DNA of 11,114 nucleotides from an uncultured Cellvibrio sp. (GCA_946481735.1 CAMLOU010000135.1:1-11114), one strand, 5' to 3'. Shown: positions 1 through 6,844, counted from the first letter of the stretch. Notes: a model not told the origin generated them from the sequence alone. Program-made: numbers and translations.

Positions 1-32
1 ACCGACGCATTGCCACTGGAAAAAGAATTCAT
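1..32 (-). CDS. N-terminus of an unidentified gene leaving the window (possibly fliK)
   Basis: An ATG on the minus strand at position 32 opens a frame that reads MNSFSSGNASV before the window ends. It is preceded by AGGAG (47-43) with a 10-base gap, and by a near-perfect sigma-54 promoter about 140 bases upstream, which is the main reason to believe in the gene. Ten residues are too few for family recognition. In pseudomonads the order fliJ, STAS gene, receiver-phosphatase gene, HPt gene is, as I recall it, followed by fliK (flagellar hook-length control), so fliK is the best guess by synteny only. A plus-strand frame ending with a stop at 58-60 is the competing reading and has no support. 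Confidence 0.45.
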   Translation of the reverse strand, partial: MNSFSSGNAS

Positions 33-66
33 GGATACACCGCTCCTACTAACGGGCTGACTTGTA

Positions 67-149
67 CCGGATTAGCTTGCCGGCCCTGAATACACGCGCC
101 TTGAATAATTGCACATACACGCACCTTACCAACCGGCAATAGCTTGCCG
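67..149. repeat. Nested short direct repeats in the leader upstream of the gene at position 32
   Basis: Two pairs of near-identical words lie in the same orientation. TAGCTTGCCG occurs at 73-82 and 140-149, each preceded by CCGG (67-70 and 133-136). Between them ATACACGCGCCTT (90-102) and ATACACGCACCTT (115-127) match at 12 of 13 positions, with starts 25 bases apart. The order is a-b-b-a, so this is not a simple tandem duplication. The segment lies inside the predicted transcribed leader, so it may be a set of protein-binding sites or RNA structure. The role is unknown. Confidence 0.4.
134..149. promoter_or_regulatory. Dyad CGGCAA-N4-TTGCCG, candidate activator-binding site near a sigma-54 promoter
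   Basis: This is a perfect 6-base dyad with a 4-base centre, located about +26 to +41 from the predicted start of transcription. The same dyad, with the same flanking bases (CCGGCAA-N4-TTGCCGCT), occurs beside the fliE sigma-54 promoter at 9119-9137. Flagellar sigma-54 activators of the FlrC/FleQ type are known to use sites downstream of the promoter, so this position is acceptable. The dyad can also extend as an RNA stem: TTACCAAC (126-133) pairs with GTCGGTAA (154-161) with one mismatch that becomes a G-U pair on the minus-strand transcript, leaving a 4-base bulge. A DNA site is favoured because the sequence recurs at fliE outside the transcribed region. Confidence 0.5.
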
Positions 150-183
150 CTTTGTCGGTAAATCACGTTGGTCGGGAGAAGTA

Positions 184-201
184 TTGCAAGAGGGGTGCCA
201 A
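184..201 (-). promoter_or_regulatory. Sigma-54 (RpoN) promoter for the gene starting at position 32
   Basis: The minus strand reads TTGGCACCCCTCTTGCAA. The invariant GG and GC are separated by exactly 10 bases, and both the TGGCAC and TTGCA blocks match the sigma-54 consensus. Transcription would start near 174, giving a leader of about 140 bases before the ATG at 32. It lies just after the HPt gene, so the next gene can be expressed apart from the upstream signalling genes. A GTCGGTAAAT stretch (154-163) resembles the left half of the Pseudomonas FleQ box as I recall it (GTCANTAAATTGAC). Confidence 0.75.
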
Positions 202-239
202 ACGCAGAAAGATCGGAATGGGCGAGCTATCGGCCGACG

Positions 240-590
240 TTAGCCGACCGAATTAAACTCCTGGAGCAAGGTGGTAACGCGGGTAAATTCTACTTCTATG
301 TCGCTTAATTGTTGCGGGGCAACCTCAAGATTGCCAGCCAGCGCCTGGGTTTCCAACTGGCTGCATAGCTCAGCTAAGCGGGACGCACCAATGTTACTGC
401 TGCTGCCCTTAAAACTGTGGGCCGCCCGGCGAACGGTTTCGGGGTCGCCCTCGGGAACCAATTGGTGGAGGTTGCGAATCCGTTCACTCGAATCGTTGAT
501 GAAGGTTTCCACCAGCAACATAAAGTCGCCTTCCATGACATCTTTCAGCGTCGTCAGGATCTCGCGGTCGAGATGCGGGGTTGTGCTCAT
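240..590 (-). CDS. HPt-domain phosphotransfer protein
   Basis: This 116-residue protein is a lone histidine phosphotransfer domain. The HPt signature is clear in RRAAHSFKGSSSNIGA, with His58 as the probable phospho-acceptor, Lys61-Gly62 after it, and a predicted all-helical fold on both sides. There is no signal peptide or membrane segment, so it is cytosolic. Proteins of this kind carry phosphate between a hybrid sensor kinase and a receiver domain. The obvious partner is the receiver of the gene just upstream (711-2420). AGGAG at 600-596 with a 5-base gap fixes the ATG. The gene is 120 bases from that neighbour, and the gap contains repeated GTCAA/TTGAC units, so it may have its own promoter. 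Domain assignment is firm; the partner is inferred. Confidence 0.9.
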   Translation of the reverse strand: MSTTPHLDREILTTLKDVMEGDFMLLVETFINDSSERIRNLHQLVPEGDPETVRRAAHSFKGSSSNIGASRLAELCSQLETQALAGNLEVAPQQLSDIEVEFTRVTTLLQEFNSVG

Positions 591-611
591 GGAAGCTCCT
601 ATTTAAAACAC

Positions 612-676
612 ATACTAGTCAACACTCATACTCGTCAAGCATTACGGGTCAACAAAGCACAGGTCAATAAAACGCA
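612..676. promoter_or_regulatory. Four phased GTCAA units upstream of the HPt gene
   Basis: GTCAA on the plus strand (TTGAC on the coding strand) occurs at 618-622, 634-638, 648-652 and 663-667, with starts 16, 14 and 15 bases apart. The last reads GTCAATAAA, like the left half of the FleQ box as I recall it. Alternatively, the TTGAC words are -35 elements of overlapping sigma-70 promoters for the HPt gene: TTGACC-N17-TAATGC, TTGACC-N16-TATGAG and TTGACG-N18-TATGTG all occur on the minus strand. The two ideas are not exclusive, since regulators often sit on -35 boxes. Confidence 0.45.
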
Positions 677-710
677 CTCAAATCTAAACGCCGAAAGGCT
701 GCGCTTCAAT

Positions 711-2420
711 TTAATCGTCATTCACCCAGGAAAATACGGCCTCAACCTGGTTGCCTTTCCCCAAGTAACGCACAGAGTCACACATTTTTTCTACCAGCGC
801 GAGCCCCCGGCCACTGTATTGGGTATTGGACAAACCCTCGGGCAAACAGTTGCTCATATCAAAACCCTCGCCACTGTCTTCCACGCGCAAGGTCAGACGA
901 CCGCCCTCCGGCGATGTTGAATGCTGCAGGAATATACGAATGTAACCCGAGGTCACACTGTGCAGCCGCTCTTCACGCAGTTGATAGTAACGTGCGAAAC
1001 CTTCCGGCGTATCTTTCATGGCTGAATCCAGCTGCAGTACACCGTGTTCCAGCGCATTGGAATATAACTCGGCCATAATGGTGTACAAGGTGCCGCTGTA
1101 GTTGCGCAAGCCGGGAACTTCCATCAACACGTTCAACAACAGGGGCAAAGGATCGAAAGAATGAAAACTGGTGGGCTTGATCTCGAACGACATGTCCCAC
1201 TCAGCGAGGCTGGAGTAACGGCGGAAGATGGTTTCGCGCGCAGCACTGTCCATTTTATGCGGCTCTTCCATGATGATTTCCAACAACGAAAGATCATCAT
1301 TTTTTTCACCGCTTCCAATAAACTCCTGCACGCTTGACAGGATTTCATCAAAGGCTTTTTCCGGGGCGCGGTTGCGGGTAAATACCGCTTGCAAGCGCTC
1401 TTCACCAAACATTTCACCGTCTGCATTACGCGCTTCGTGGATACCATCGGACCACATAAAAAAGCGGTCGCCCACTGCCAGTTCGTAATGCTCGCAGTCG
1501 TCTTTGAAACTTTTATTGGGCAATACACCCAGCGGCAAATGGGTCGAGCGCACCGGCACAATACCCAGATCATCCTTGCGGTAAATAAAACATTCCGGAA
1601 GCCCGCCGTTCCATACCTTCATGCGTCGCTTTTCAAAATTCATGTCGATCATGGTGGCACAACAAAAAAAACCCACCGGCAAAATCGATTTTAATTTGCC
1701 GTTGATCTCGCGCAGGATATCGGTCATGGAAAAACCTTTATGGACCATGCCATAAAAGGTCGAGGCCAGGGGCATAGCACCGATAGCAGCGGGTAAACCG
1801 TGACCGGTAAAATCCCCGAGCAATACCATCATGCTGCCGGAAGGACGCATGGCTGCCACCATCACATCACCGTTAAAGATCGCCAGTGAAGACAGGTAAT
1901 AGCGCACGTTGCTGGCATTGAGACAGCCACTGTGGGCCACGTTGTCGAATACCTGCTTGGCGACTGCTTGTTCCTGTAGAAACTGATCGTTGTGGCGCGC
2001 GATCTGGTCGCGCTGGGCCAGCATGGTCGCGTGCATTTCACGCATGCGGTTAAAGGATTTGATCTTGGCTTTGAGGATCACGCGGTTGTAGGGTTTTGAC
2101 AGAAAATCATCGCCGCCGGCGTCCAGACATTTCACCAGGGATTCGGTGTCTGTAAGCGAGGTCAGGAAGATAATCGGCACCAGGGATTCGCCAGCCAATT
2201 CCTTGATCTGACGCGCTGCACCGAAGCCATCCAGTCCGGGCATCAATGCATCGAGCAACACAATATCCGGCCGCTCCTGTGCGTAGGCGGCCACGGCTTC
2301 GAGGCCATCTTTTGCACTGATCACGCGATGGCCTTCCTTGCGTACAATCGTCTCCAGAATCAACCGGTCTGTTTCGGTATCATCCGCCACAAGAATCGTT
2401 AAGCTGCGGCTTTCGCTCAT
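711..2420 (-). CDS. Receiver-SpoIIE/PP2C phosphatase-HATPase protein (HsbR-like partner-switch regulator)
   Basis: This 569-residue cytosolic protein has three modules. Residues 7-125 form a receiver with acidic Asp13-Asp14, phospho-acceptor Asp57, Thr87 and Lys109. A helical linker (about 125-160) leads to a SpoIIE/PP2C-type serine phosphatase, seen in GDFTGHG (202-208), SDGIHEARN (324-332) and NDD (374-376). Residues 420-565 form a GHKL ATPase/anti-sigma kinase fold with N-box ELYSNALEHG (451-460), G1 box EDSGEGF (514-520) and G2 box SGRGLALV (536-543). This is the architecture of Pseudomonas HsbR, which phosphorylates or dephosphorylates the STAS protein HsbA according to receiver state. 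The STAS gene lies 47 bases upstream and an HPt gene follows. GGAAG with a 7-base gap supports the ATG. No catalytic box looks lost. The exact cellular target is inferred. Confidence 0.9.
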   Translation of the reverse strand: MSESRSLTILVADDTETDRLILETIVRKEGHRVISAKDGLEAVAAYAQERPDIVLLDALMPGLDGFGAARQIKELAGESLVPIIFLTSLTDTESLVKCLDAGGDDFLSKPYNRVILKAKIKSFNRMREMHATMLAQRDQIARHNDQFLQEQAVAKQVFDNVAHSGCLNASNVRYYLSSLAIFNGDVMVAAMRPSGSMMVLLGDFTGHGLPAAIGAMPLASTFYGMVHKGFSMTDILREINGKLKSILPVGFFCCATMIDMNFEKRRMKVWNGGLPECFIYRKDDLGIVPVRSTHLPLGVLPNKSFKDDCEHYELAVGDRFFMWSDGIHEARNADGEMFGEERLQAVFTRNRAPEKAFDEILSSVQEFIGSGEKNDDLSLLEIIMEEPHKMDSAARETIFRRYSSLAEWDMSFEIKPTSFHSFDPLPLLLNVLMEVPGLRNYSGTLYTIMAELYSNALEHGVLQLDSAMKDTPEGFARYYQLREERLHSVTSGYIRIFLQHSTSPEGGRLTLRVEDSGEGFDMSNCLPEGLSNTQYSGRGLALVEKMCDSVRYLGKGNQVEAVFSWVNDD

Positions 2421-2467
2421 AGACAGGCTTCCATTCGAGGGACCGGTAACGGCGGAAAATTATTTCA

Positions 2468-2773
2468 TCAATGAATCGTGAATAATTGCTCGAAGTTGGA
2501 GATGGTAAGGATTTTTTTCACATCAGCCGAGCAGTTGGTGATTTCGATATTGGCTTTATCGCCCCCGGCAAAGTCGCGCAGCAACAACAACATGCCCAGA
2601 GCAGAGCTGTCCAGATAAGACGTGCCTTGTAAATCAACACGAAAATGTGTGGGAGTTTTGGGTAATTTTTCATAAGCCGCACGAAATTCCTGATGCGAGC
2701 TGAAATCGAAGCGCCCCTGGATATAAATAGTGACTTGATTACCATCCGCTGACACTGTGGAAGTGATCGCCAT
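2468..2773 (-). CDS. STAS-domain anti-sigma-factor antagonist (HsbA-like)
   Basis: This is a 101-residue single STAS domain. The signature LDSSALGMLLLLRD places the phospho-acceptor at Ser56 (Ser57 is the alternative), after Asp55. The preceding VDLQGTSYLD is the usual beta strand and turn. Such proteins bind a partner only when dephosphorylated and are inactivated by a GHKL kinase. Both the kinase and phosphatase domains are in the next gene, 47 bases downstream, so the two form a likely complete partner switch. In Pseudomonas the HsbA homologue engages the anti-sigma factor FlgM or a diguanylate cyclase. The location directly after fliJ suggests a flagellar or motility output here, which is inference. 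AAGAGG with a 7-base gap precedes the ATG. It follows a 295-base non-coding stretch, so it probably begins its own transcript. Confidence 0.9.
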   Translation of the reverse strand: MAITSTVSADGNQVTIYIQGRFDFSSHQEFRAAYEKLPKTPTHFRVDLQGTSYLDSSALGMLLLLRDFAGGDKANIEITNCSADVKKILTISNFEQLFTIH

Positions 2774-2825
2774 TTTCTACCTCTTTATCAGTACATCATT
2801 ATTTCAATAATCATTATCTGCGCAT

Positions 2826-2841
2826 CAGCGCATCTGCGCTG
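2826..2841. promoter_or_regulatory. Palindrome CAGCGCA-TC-TGCGCTG upstream of the STAS gene
   Basis: This is a perfect 7-base dyad with a 2-base centre, ending 53 bases before the STAS start codon in the non-coding stretch 2774-3068. Its size and symmetry fit a dimeric repressor or activator site, but I do not recognise a specific regulator. It could also form a short hairpin in the leader RNA. Confidence 0.35.
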
Positions 2842-2880
2842 GCGTACTGCTAAAATGTATCACGACGGGGAAATATACGA

Positions 2881-2940
2881 TTTATAGGTATTGACGACAT
2901 CCCGACGTCGCACTACACGATCCTAAGGATAGCCTATAAA
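2881..2940. repeat. 60-base inverted-repeat structure in the fliJ-STAS gap
   Basis: TTTATAGG (2881-2888) and CCTATAAA (2933-2940) are exact reverse complements that bound this 60-base segment. Inside are two smaller palindromes, CGACGTCG (2903-2910) and ATCCTAAGGAT (2920-2930). The surrounding stretch 2774-3068 contains no credible open frame and is richer in A/T than its neighbours. It most likely holds the promoter region for the STAS-phosphatase-HPt genes. A GG-N10-GC arrangement on the minus strand (2910-2923) lies here but is a poor sigma-54 match. Confidence 0.4.
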
Positions 2941-3013
2941 CGATGACTGTATAGTGCGCAAAGCAATAAAAAAGTTCGGCGGATTAATCATTTAATTATG
3001 CAGGGTTTACCGT

Positions 3014-3051
3014 AAAAAGCCGTACAGGGGAATAACAGCGTATTACACGGC
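3014..3051 (-). terminator. Possible intrinsic terminator after fliJ
   Basis: On the minus strand GCCGTGTA (3051-3044) can pair with TGTACGGC (3026-3019) over 8 base pairs including two G-U pairs, with a 17-base loop, followed directly by five T (3018-3014). It lies 18 bases past the fliJ stop codon. The stem is modest and the loop is large, so termination may be partial. Its position at the boundary between the fli genes and the separate STAS transcription unit supports the call. Confidence 0.4.
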
Positions 3052-3068
3052 GTTATAACAACATGAAA

Positions 3069-3512
3069 TCAGGATGGCCGCTGAAACTGTTGTGCAGATA
3101 AATCATCCAGTTCTTTTTGCAGACGTTTTTCCAATACGTCATTTTCCTCATAGCGCAGGCGCGCAATCAAATCCTGGATAGATTCCCGTCGCCGATGTTT
3201 ATTCCGCCACTCCTGTTGCAGTTGATCAAGGGTTTGCATCATGCGTGCAACCTTGGCCTGCTGTTCTTTTTTTGCATCACCCAAACGCTGGATAAAGCTG
3301 CTGTAGCTGATTAAGTCTTGCGCATGCAGGCCGGTTTTGAGTGAGCCGTAGGTGTCCAGGTAATGCGCAGCGTATTCTTCCAACTGCCGTAATTGTTCCT
3401 GTTCGGCATTGACCTGCTCGCGAAAACTGCCCAGACGCTGCGCCGCCGCCTGTTCATGACGTTCGGCCAACATCAGTACCACCTGCATACGTTTTGAACG
3501 GGATTCCGCCAC
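3069..3512 (-). CDS. fliJ: Flagellar export chaperone/ATPase stalk protein FliJ
   Basis: This 147-residue, highly charged protein is almost wholly alpha-helical coiled coil, as expected for FliJ, the central stalk of the FliI ATPase ring that links it to the FlhA export gate. Its length matches the usual 145-150 residues. The N-terminal RSKRMQVVLMLAERHEQAAA is typical of the family, where early basic residues are followed by a long heptad helix (about 12-60). It has no cysteines and no membrane segment. The start is GTG at 3512, preceded by GGTAG with a 6-base gap; the first ATG (residue 9) lacks a ribosome site. It begins 30 bases after fliI. The sequence is poorly conserved in general, so the call leans on position and coiled-coil character as well as length. 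Confidence 0.92.
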   Translation of the reverse strand: MAESRSKRMQVVLMLAERHEQAAAQRLGSFREQVNAEQEQLRQLEEYAAHYLDTYGSLKTGLHAQDLISYSSFIQRLGDAKKEQQAKVARMMQTLDQLQQEWRNKHRRRESIQDLIARLRYEENDVLEKRLQKELDDLSAQQFQRPS

Positions 3513-3542
3513 GCTTAGCTACCTATGAAGTCGCACGGTGCA

Positions 3543-4934
3543 TTAACCCTGCACGCGATGCTGGGCCGCCAGCGGACTGGTCGGTTTACCGGTACCGCCG
3601 GGCTTTAACAGGGCCTTGAGGTTGGCAACACATTCCGCCATGTGCACCGGTTGTTTGAGCCCCTGTTGAATAAAGGCCCGCAGATGGGGGAAACGTTCAA
3701 TCGCCTGATCCGTCTCCGGATCGGCGCCGGGCGTGTAGGCGCCGATGGCAATCAGGTCGCGGTTTTGTTGATAGCGCGCCGACAATTGCTTGAAGCGCTG
3801 CATCATCTTCAGGTGTTCTTCGCTCACGATATTTTGCATGGCGCGACTGATGGAGGACTCCACATCAATCGCCGGATAAGTACCCTCCTCCGCCAGCTTG
3901 CGCGACAGGACCACATGACCATCCAGAATCGCCCGTGCGGCATCGGCGATGGGATCTTGCAAGTCGTCGCCCTCGGTTAACACCGTGTAAAACGCGGTGA
4001 TTGAGCCTTCACCTTCCGCCGCATTACCAGCGCGCTCTACCAGTTGCGGAATCTTCGCAAAGACCGACGGCGGATAACCCTTGGTCGCGGGCGGTTCGCC
4101 AATTGCCAGGGCGATTTCGCGCTGCGCCTGGGCAAAGCGCGTCAGTGAATCCATCAGCAGCAAGACATTCTTGCCCTGGTCGCGGTAATACTCAGCGATA
4201 CGGCTGGATAACTGTGAGGCCCGCAAACGCATCAGCGGTGCATCGTCCGCCGGGGACGCCACCACCACCGCGCGACGCAAACCTTCTTCGCCCAGAATGT
4301 GATCGATAAATTCCTTAACTTCGCGCCCCCGCTCGCCCACCAGCCCCACCACCACCACATCGGCCGTCGTGAATTTGGTCATCATCCCCATCAACACGCT
4401 TTTGCCCACGCCGCTACCGGCAAACAAGCCCAGACGCTGCCCGCGCCCCACGGTAATCAGCGCATTGATTGCGCGAATGCCAACGTCCAGCGGTTCGCTG
4501 ATGGGATGGCGTTTGAGGGGATTGATTTCATGGGGGGTAAAGTCGAGGTATTCGTCGCCGATAAGCGGACCCTTGCCGTCCAGCGGCTGGCCGATCCCGT
4601 TGACGACGCGGCCCAGGAGTTGCGGGCCGATCCGCATGCCCTGCCGGGTCGCGATGGGGACAACCCGCGCGCCCGGTTGCAGGCCTTCGACCCGCTTGAT
4701 CGGCATCAGAAAAACCTTGTCGCCCGCAAAGCCGACCACTTCCGCTTCGATCCGGCGGCTATCCGCCGCGATCACTTCGCACTGGCGGCCCACCGAGACA
4801 TTCAAGCCTACGGCTTCCAGGGTAAGACCGACCGAGCGGGTAATGCGACCTTCGGCCTCCGGCTCAATCACGCAGGCCTTGCCCGGCGCATAGCCGCGTA
4901 AGCGTTCAACAATGGATAAACGGGCGTCAGCCAT
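3543..4934 (-). CDS. fliI: Flagellum-specific export ATPase FliI
   Basis: This 463-residue ATPase is related to the F1 beta subunit and powers the flagellar type III export apparatus as a hexamer at the membrane face. Walker A is AGSGVGKS (172-179), the GERGREV box is at 200-206, and Walker B ends in [11 protein letters not shown] (258-268). The type III ATPase motif [12 protein letters not shown] follows at 281-292. Residues 1-20 form the amphipathic N-terminal segment that binds FliH and membrane, and 25-95 the beta-barrel domain. The C-terminal helical domain is complete. Its ATG overlaps the last 8 bases of fliH, so translation is probably coupled; I see no strong ribosome site of its own. 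Length and motifs are normal for the family, and every catalytic motif is intact. Confidence 0.98.
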   Translation of the reverse strand: MADARLSIVERLRGYAPGKACVIEPEAEGRITRSVGLTLEAVGLNVSVGRQCEVIAADSRRIEAEVVGFAGDKVFLMPIKRVEGLQPGARVVPIATRQGMRIGPQLLGRVVNGIGQPLDGKGPLIGDEYLDFTPHEINPLKRHPISEPLDVGIRAINALITVGRGQRLGLFAGSGVGKSVLMGMMTKFTTADVVVVGLVGERGREVKEFIDHILGEEGLRRAVVVASPADDAPLMRLRASQLSSRIAEYYRDQGKNVLLLMDSLTRFAQAQREIALAIGEPPATKGYPPSVFAKIPQLVERAGNAAEGEGSITAFYTVLTEGDDLQDPIADAARAILDGHVVLSRKLAEEGTYPAIDVESSISRAMQNIVSEEHLKMMQRFKQLSARYQQNRDLIAIGAYTPGADPETDQAIERFPHLRAFIQQGLKQPVHMAECVANLKALLKPGGTGKPTSPLAAQHRVQG

Positions 4935-5778
4935 GATTCAGATCATCAGCGCCGCTGGCCAGGCTGTTGCCATCGACATCATCGGTGAGGGAGAAATCGT
5001 CCTCGGACTCGCCACTGCCGTCGGTCAGCTGTTTGTTCACAAATTGGGTGAGCAGGGTTTTCAGACGTTTTTCTACCGAGAAATCCACACGGCTTTCGCT
5101 GGTTTCGATACGGCAACCGCCGGGGGCGAGCTGTTGATCACCAATAAATTGCCAATTGAGTTGTTGTTCCTCGGCGTAGGTTTCCACCGCCGCAAGGTCA
5201 TCCGGGTTGAGGCAAACCCGCAGGTTTTTGCTGCCCACCGGTAATGCATCCACCGCTGTCTTGACGAGGCTGATGATGTGGCTGGAATCGGTCATCAATT
5301 CGCGCTGCACCACGCTTTCGCTCAGGGTACAGATAACATCGAGCAATAATTTTTCCAGGTCATTGTCCTGTTCAGCGACGGGGTCCAGGAGCGCTTGGGC
5401 CAGCTTTTGAAAGCGCTGCTGCTCCGCCACCAATTGCTGGCGCATCTCCATCAGCCCTTTTTGCTGGCCAGCTTCGTAGCCTTCGGCCATGCCTTTATCA
5501 AAGCCTTCTTTGTGCCCTTGGGCAAAGCCGTCTTTTTCGGCCGCCTCGATAATTTCCTGCATTTCTTGCGCGGTCATACCCTGTTTGGGCTTGGCCGCAG
5601 GCATGTCCACATCTTCAATGGATTCGCCCTGGCGCTTCATCTCCTGCGCCTTGCGCTCCCGCGCTTCTTTTTCCGCTGAAGGCAACACCGAGCCGTTGTC
5701 ATTGATCAGGGGTACGCGCCAGGTGCGATATTCGTCCACATCTTCGGCAGCAATGCGGTTAGGCAGTTTTTTTTCCAT
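4927..5778 (-). CDS. fliH: Flagellar export ATPase regulator FliH
   Basis: This 283-residue cytosolic protein is the negative regulator of FliI and tethers it to the C ring through FliN. Residues 12-26 carry the conserved Trp-containing N-terminal segment (YRTWRVPLI). Residues 84-108 hold seven glycines spaced exactly four apart, the GxxxG helix-packing repeat that marks FliH. A coiled coil (about 108-145) and the C-terminal FliI-binding domain (145-250) follow. Residues 252-283 form an acidic Asp/Ser/Gly tail with no Lys or Arg, beyond the usual domain end; it is encoded partly in the overlap with fliI. It starts 19 bases after fliG, with a GGCGGA-like site upstream. Flagellar rather than virulence secretion identity comes from the surrounding fli genes. 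Confidence 0.96.
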   Translation of the reverse strand: MEKKLPNRIAAEDVDEYRTWRVPLINDNGSVLPSAEKEARERKAQEMKRQGESIEDVDMPAAKPKQGMTAQEMQEIIEAAEKDGFAQGHKEGFDKGMAEGYEAGQQKGLMEMRQQLVAEQQRFQKLAQALLDPVAEQDNDLEKLLLDVICTLSESVVQRELMTDSSHIISLVKTAVDALPVGSKNLRVCLNPDDLAAVETYAEEQQLNWQFIGDQQLAPGGCRIETSESRVDFSVEKRLKTLLTQFVNKQLTDGSGESEDDFSLTDDVDGNSLASGADDLNHG

Positions 5779-5797
5779 TCAGGTCAATCCGCCCGCG

Positions 5798-6838
5798 TTA
5801 AATCATTTGCTCGCCACTGCCACCCAGGACAATTTCGCCGGAGTCAGCCATGCGCCGCGCAATAGTGAGGATTTCTTTTTGTGCCGACTCCACTTCAGTG
5901 AGGCGTACCGGCGGCTTGGCTTCCAGATCGTCGCGCAGCAATTCGGCGGCGCGCTTGGACATGTTCTTGAAGATTTTTTCCTGCAGGTCGGTGTCGGCGC
6001 CTTTCAAGGCAACGATCAGCACATCGGAAGACACCTCGCGCAACAGCGCCTGGATACCGCGATCATCCACATCTTTGAGATTGTCGAACACAAACATCAG
6101 ATCCTGGATCTGGTTGCCCATGTCCTCGTCAATTTCGCGGATGGAATCCATCAGGTCAGCTTCGATGGAGCCGTCCAGGTTGTTCATGATTTCCGCCGCC
6201 ACTTTGTAACCGCCCATGGCTTTGGTTTGCGAGCTGGCGTTGCCGGAGAATTGTTTTTCGAGGATATCGTTGAGTTCCTGCAAGGCGCTGGGCTGAACCG
6301 TATCCAGGGACGCCACGCGCATCATGATATCGATACGCACTTTTTCTGGCAGAAAGCTGAGGATTTCGGCAGATTGATCGGCATCGAGGTAAGCAATAAC
6401 GATGGCCTGAATCTGCGGGTGTTCGTTGCGGATAATGTCCGCCACCGAGCGAGCGTCCATCCACTTGAGCGTATCGAGCCCGGTGGTGTTGCCGCCGAGG
6501 AGGATGCGGTCGATCAAACCATTGGCTTTGTCTTCGCCCAACGCGGTTACCAGCATATTGCGGATGTAACTGTCGGCACCCACACCCAAGCCGGTGAGCG
6601 TGCGCACCTCGTCGAGAAATTCCGACATCACGCCCTGCACATCCTGCTGTTGCACGTTGGACAATTGCGTCATGGCCGCGCCGATGCGTTGCACTTCTTT
6701 CGGCCCCAGGTGTTTGAGCACTTCGGCGGCGTCGGCTTCACCCAGTGACATCAACAGGATGGCAGCCTGATCCACCGAACGCAGTTTGGGTTTGGCTCTT
6801 TCGGGCAGTTTATTGTCCGATGCCGGCGGTGTGCTCAT
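5798..6838 (-). CDS. fliG: Flagellar motor switch protein FliG
   Basis: This 346-residue C-ring protein converts stator action into torque and switches rotation. The N-terminal domain (20-110) binds FliF. EHPQ (139-142), the middle-domain FliM-binding motif, and MFVF (248-251), the hinge motif before the C-terminal domain, are both present. The charged torque helix lies at about 286-305 (QEKIFKNMSKRAAELL), with the Lys, Arg, Asp and Glu residues that interact with MotA-type stators. The length is near the usual 335-345 residues. It starts 6 bases after the fliF stop, consistent with translational coupling. A long plus-strand open frame across it is an antisense shadow. No defects seen. Confidence 0.98.
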   Translation of the reverse strand: MSTPPASDNKLPERAKPKLRSVDQAAILLMSLGEADAAEVLKHLGPKEVQRIGAAMTQLSNVQQQDVQGVMSEFLDEVRTLTGLGVGADSYIRNMLVTALGEDKANGLIDRILLGGNTTGLDTLKWMDARSVADIIRNEHPQIQAIVIAYLDADQSAEILSFLPEKVRIDIMMRVASLDTVQPSALQELNDILEKQFSGNASSQTKAMGGYKVAAEIMNNLDGSIEADLMDSIREIDEDMGNQIQDLMFVFDNLKDVDDRGIQALLREVSSDVLIVALKGADTDLQEKIFKNMSKRAAELLRDDLEAKPPVRLTEVESAQKEILTIARRMADSGEIVLGGSGEQMI

Positions 6839-6844
6839 CGCTCA

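Noticed and set aside
1..60. Plus-strand frame open from the left edge to a stop at 58-60
   Set aside because: Nineteen codons with no motif; all neighbouring genes are on the other strand, and the minus-strand start at 32 has a promoter and ribosome site.
33..174. c-di-GMP riboswitch in the leader upstream of the gene at position 32
   Set aside because: A long structured leader before a flagellar gene made this worth checking, but the GEMM conserved core and its tetraloop-receptor arrangement are not present.
679..713. Hairpin overlapping the stop of the receiver-phosphatase gene as a terminator
   Set aside because: Only GCC/GGC pairs continuously, and no T-run follows directly, so a terminator cannot be supported.
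2910..2925. Possible sigma-54 promoter (GG-N10-GC) upstream of the STAS gene
   Set aside because: Only the GG and GC plus a few bases match; the TGGCAC block is lost. With about 300 bases searched, such a match is expected by chance.
2973..2999. Possible FliA (sigma-28) promoter, GCCGAACT, upstream of the STAS gene
   Set aside because: The -10 matches only GCCGA and there is no TAAA at the right 15-base spacing; the nearest TAAA is 10 bases away.
5489..6748. Long plus-strand open frame (419 codons) antisense to fliG and fliH
   Set aside because: It overlaps two well-conserved genes along its length and its protein is a His/Phe-rich mirror of their codons, with no recognisable motif.
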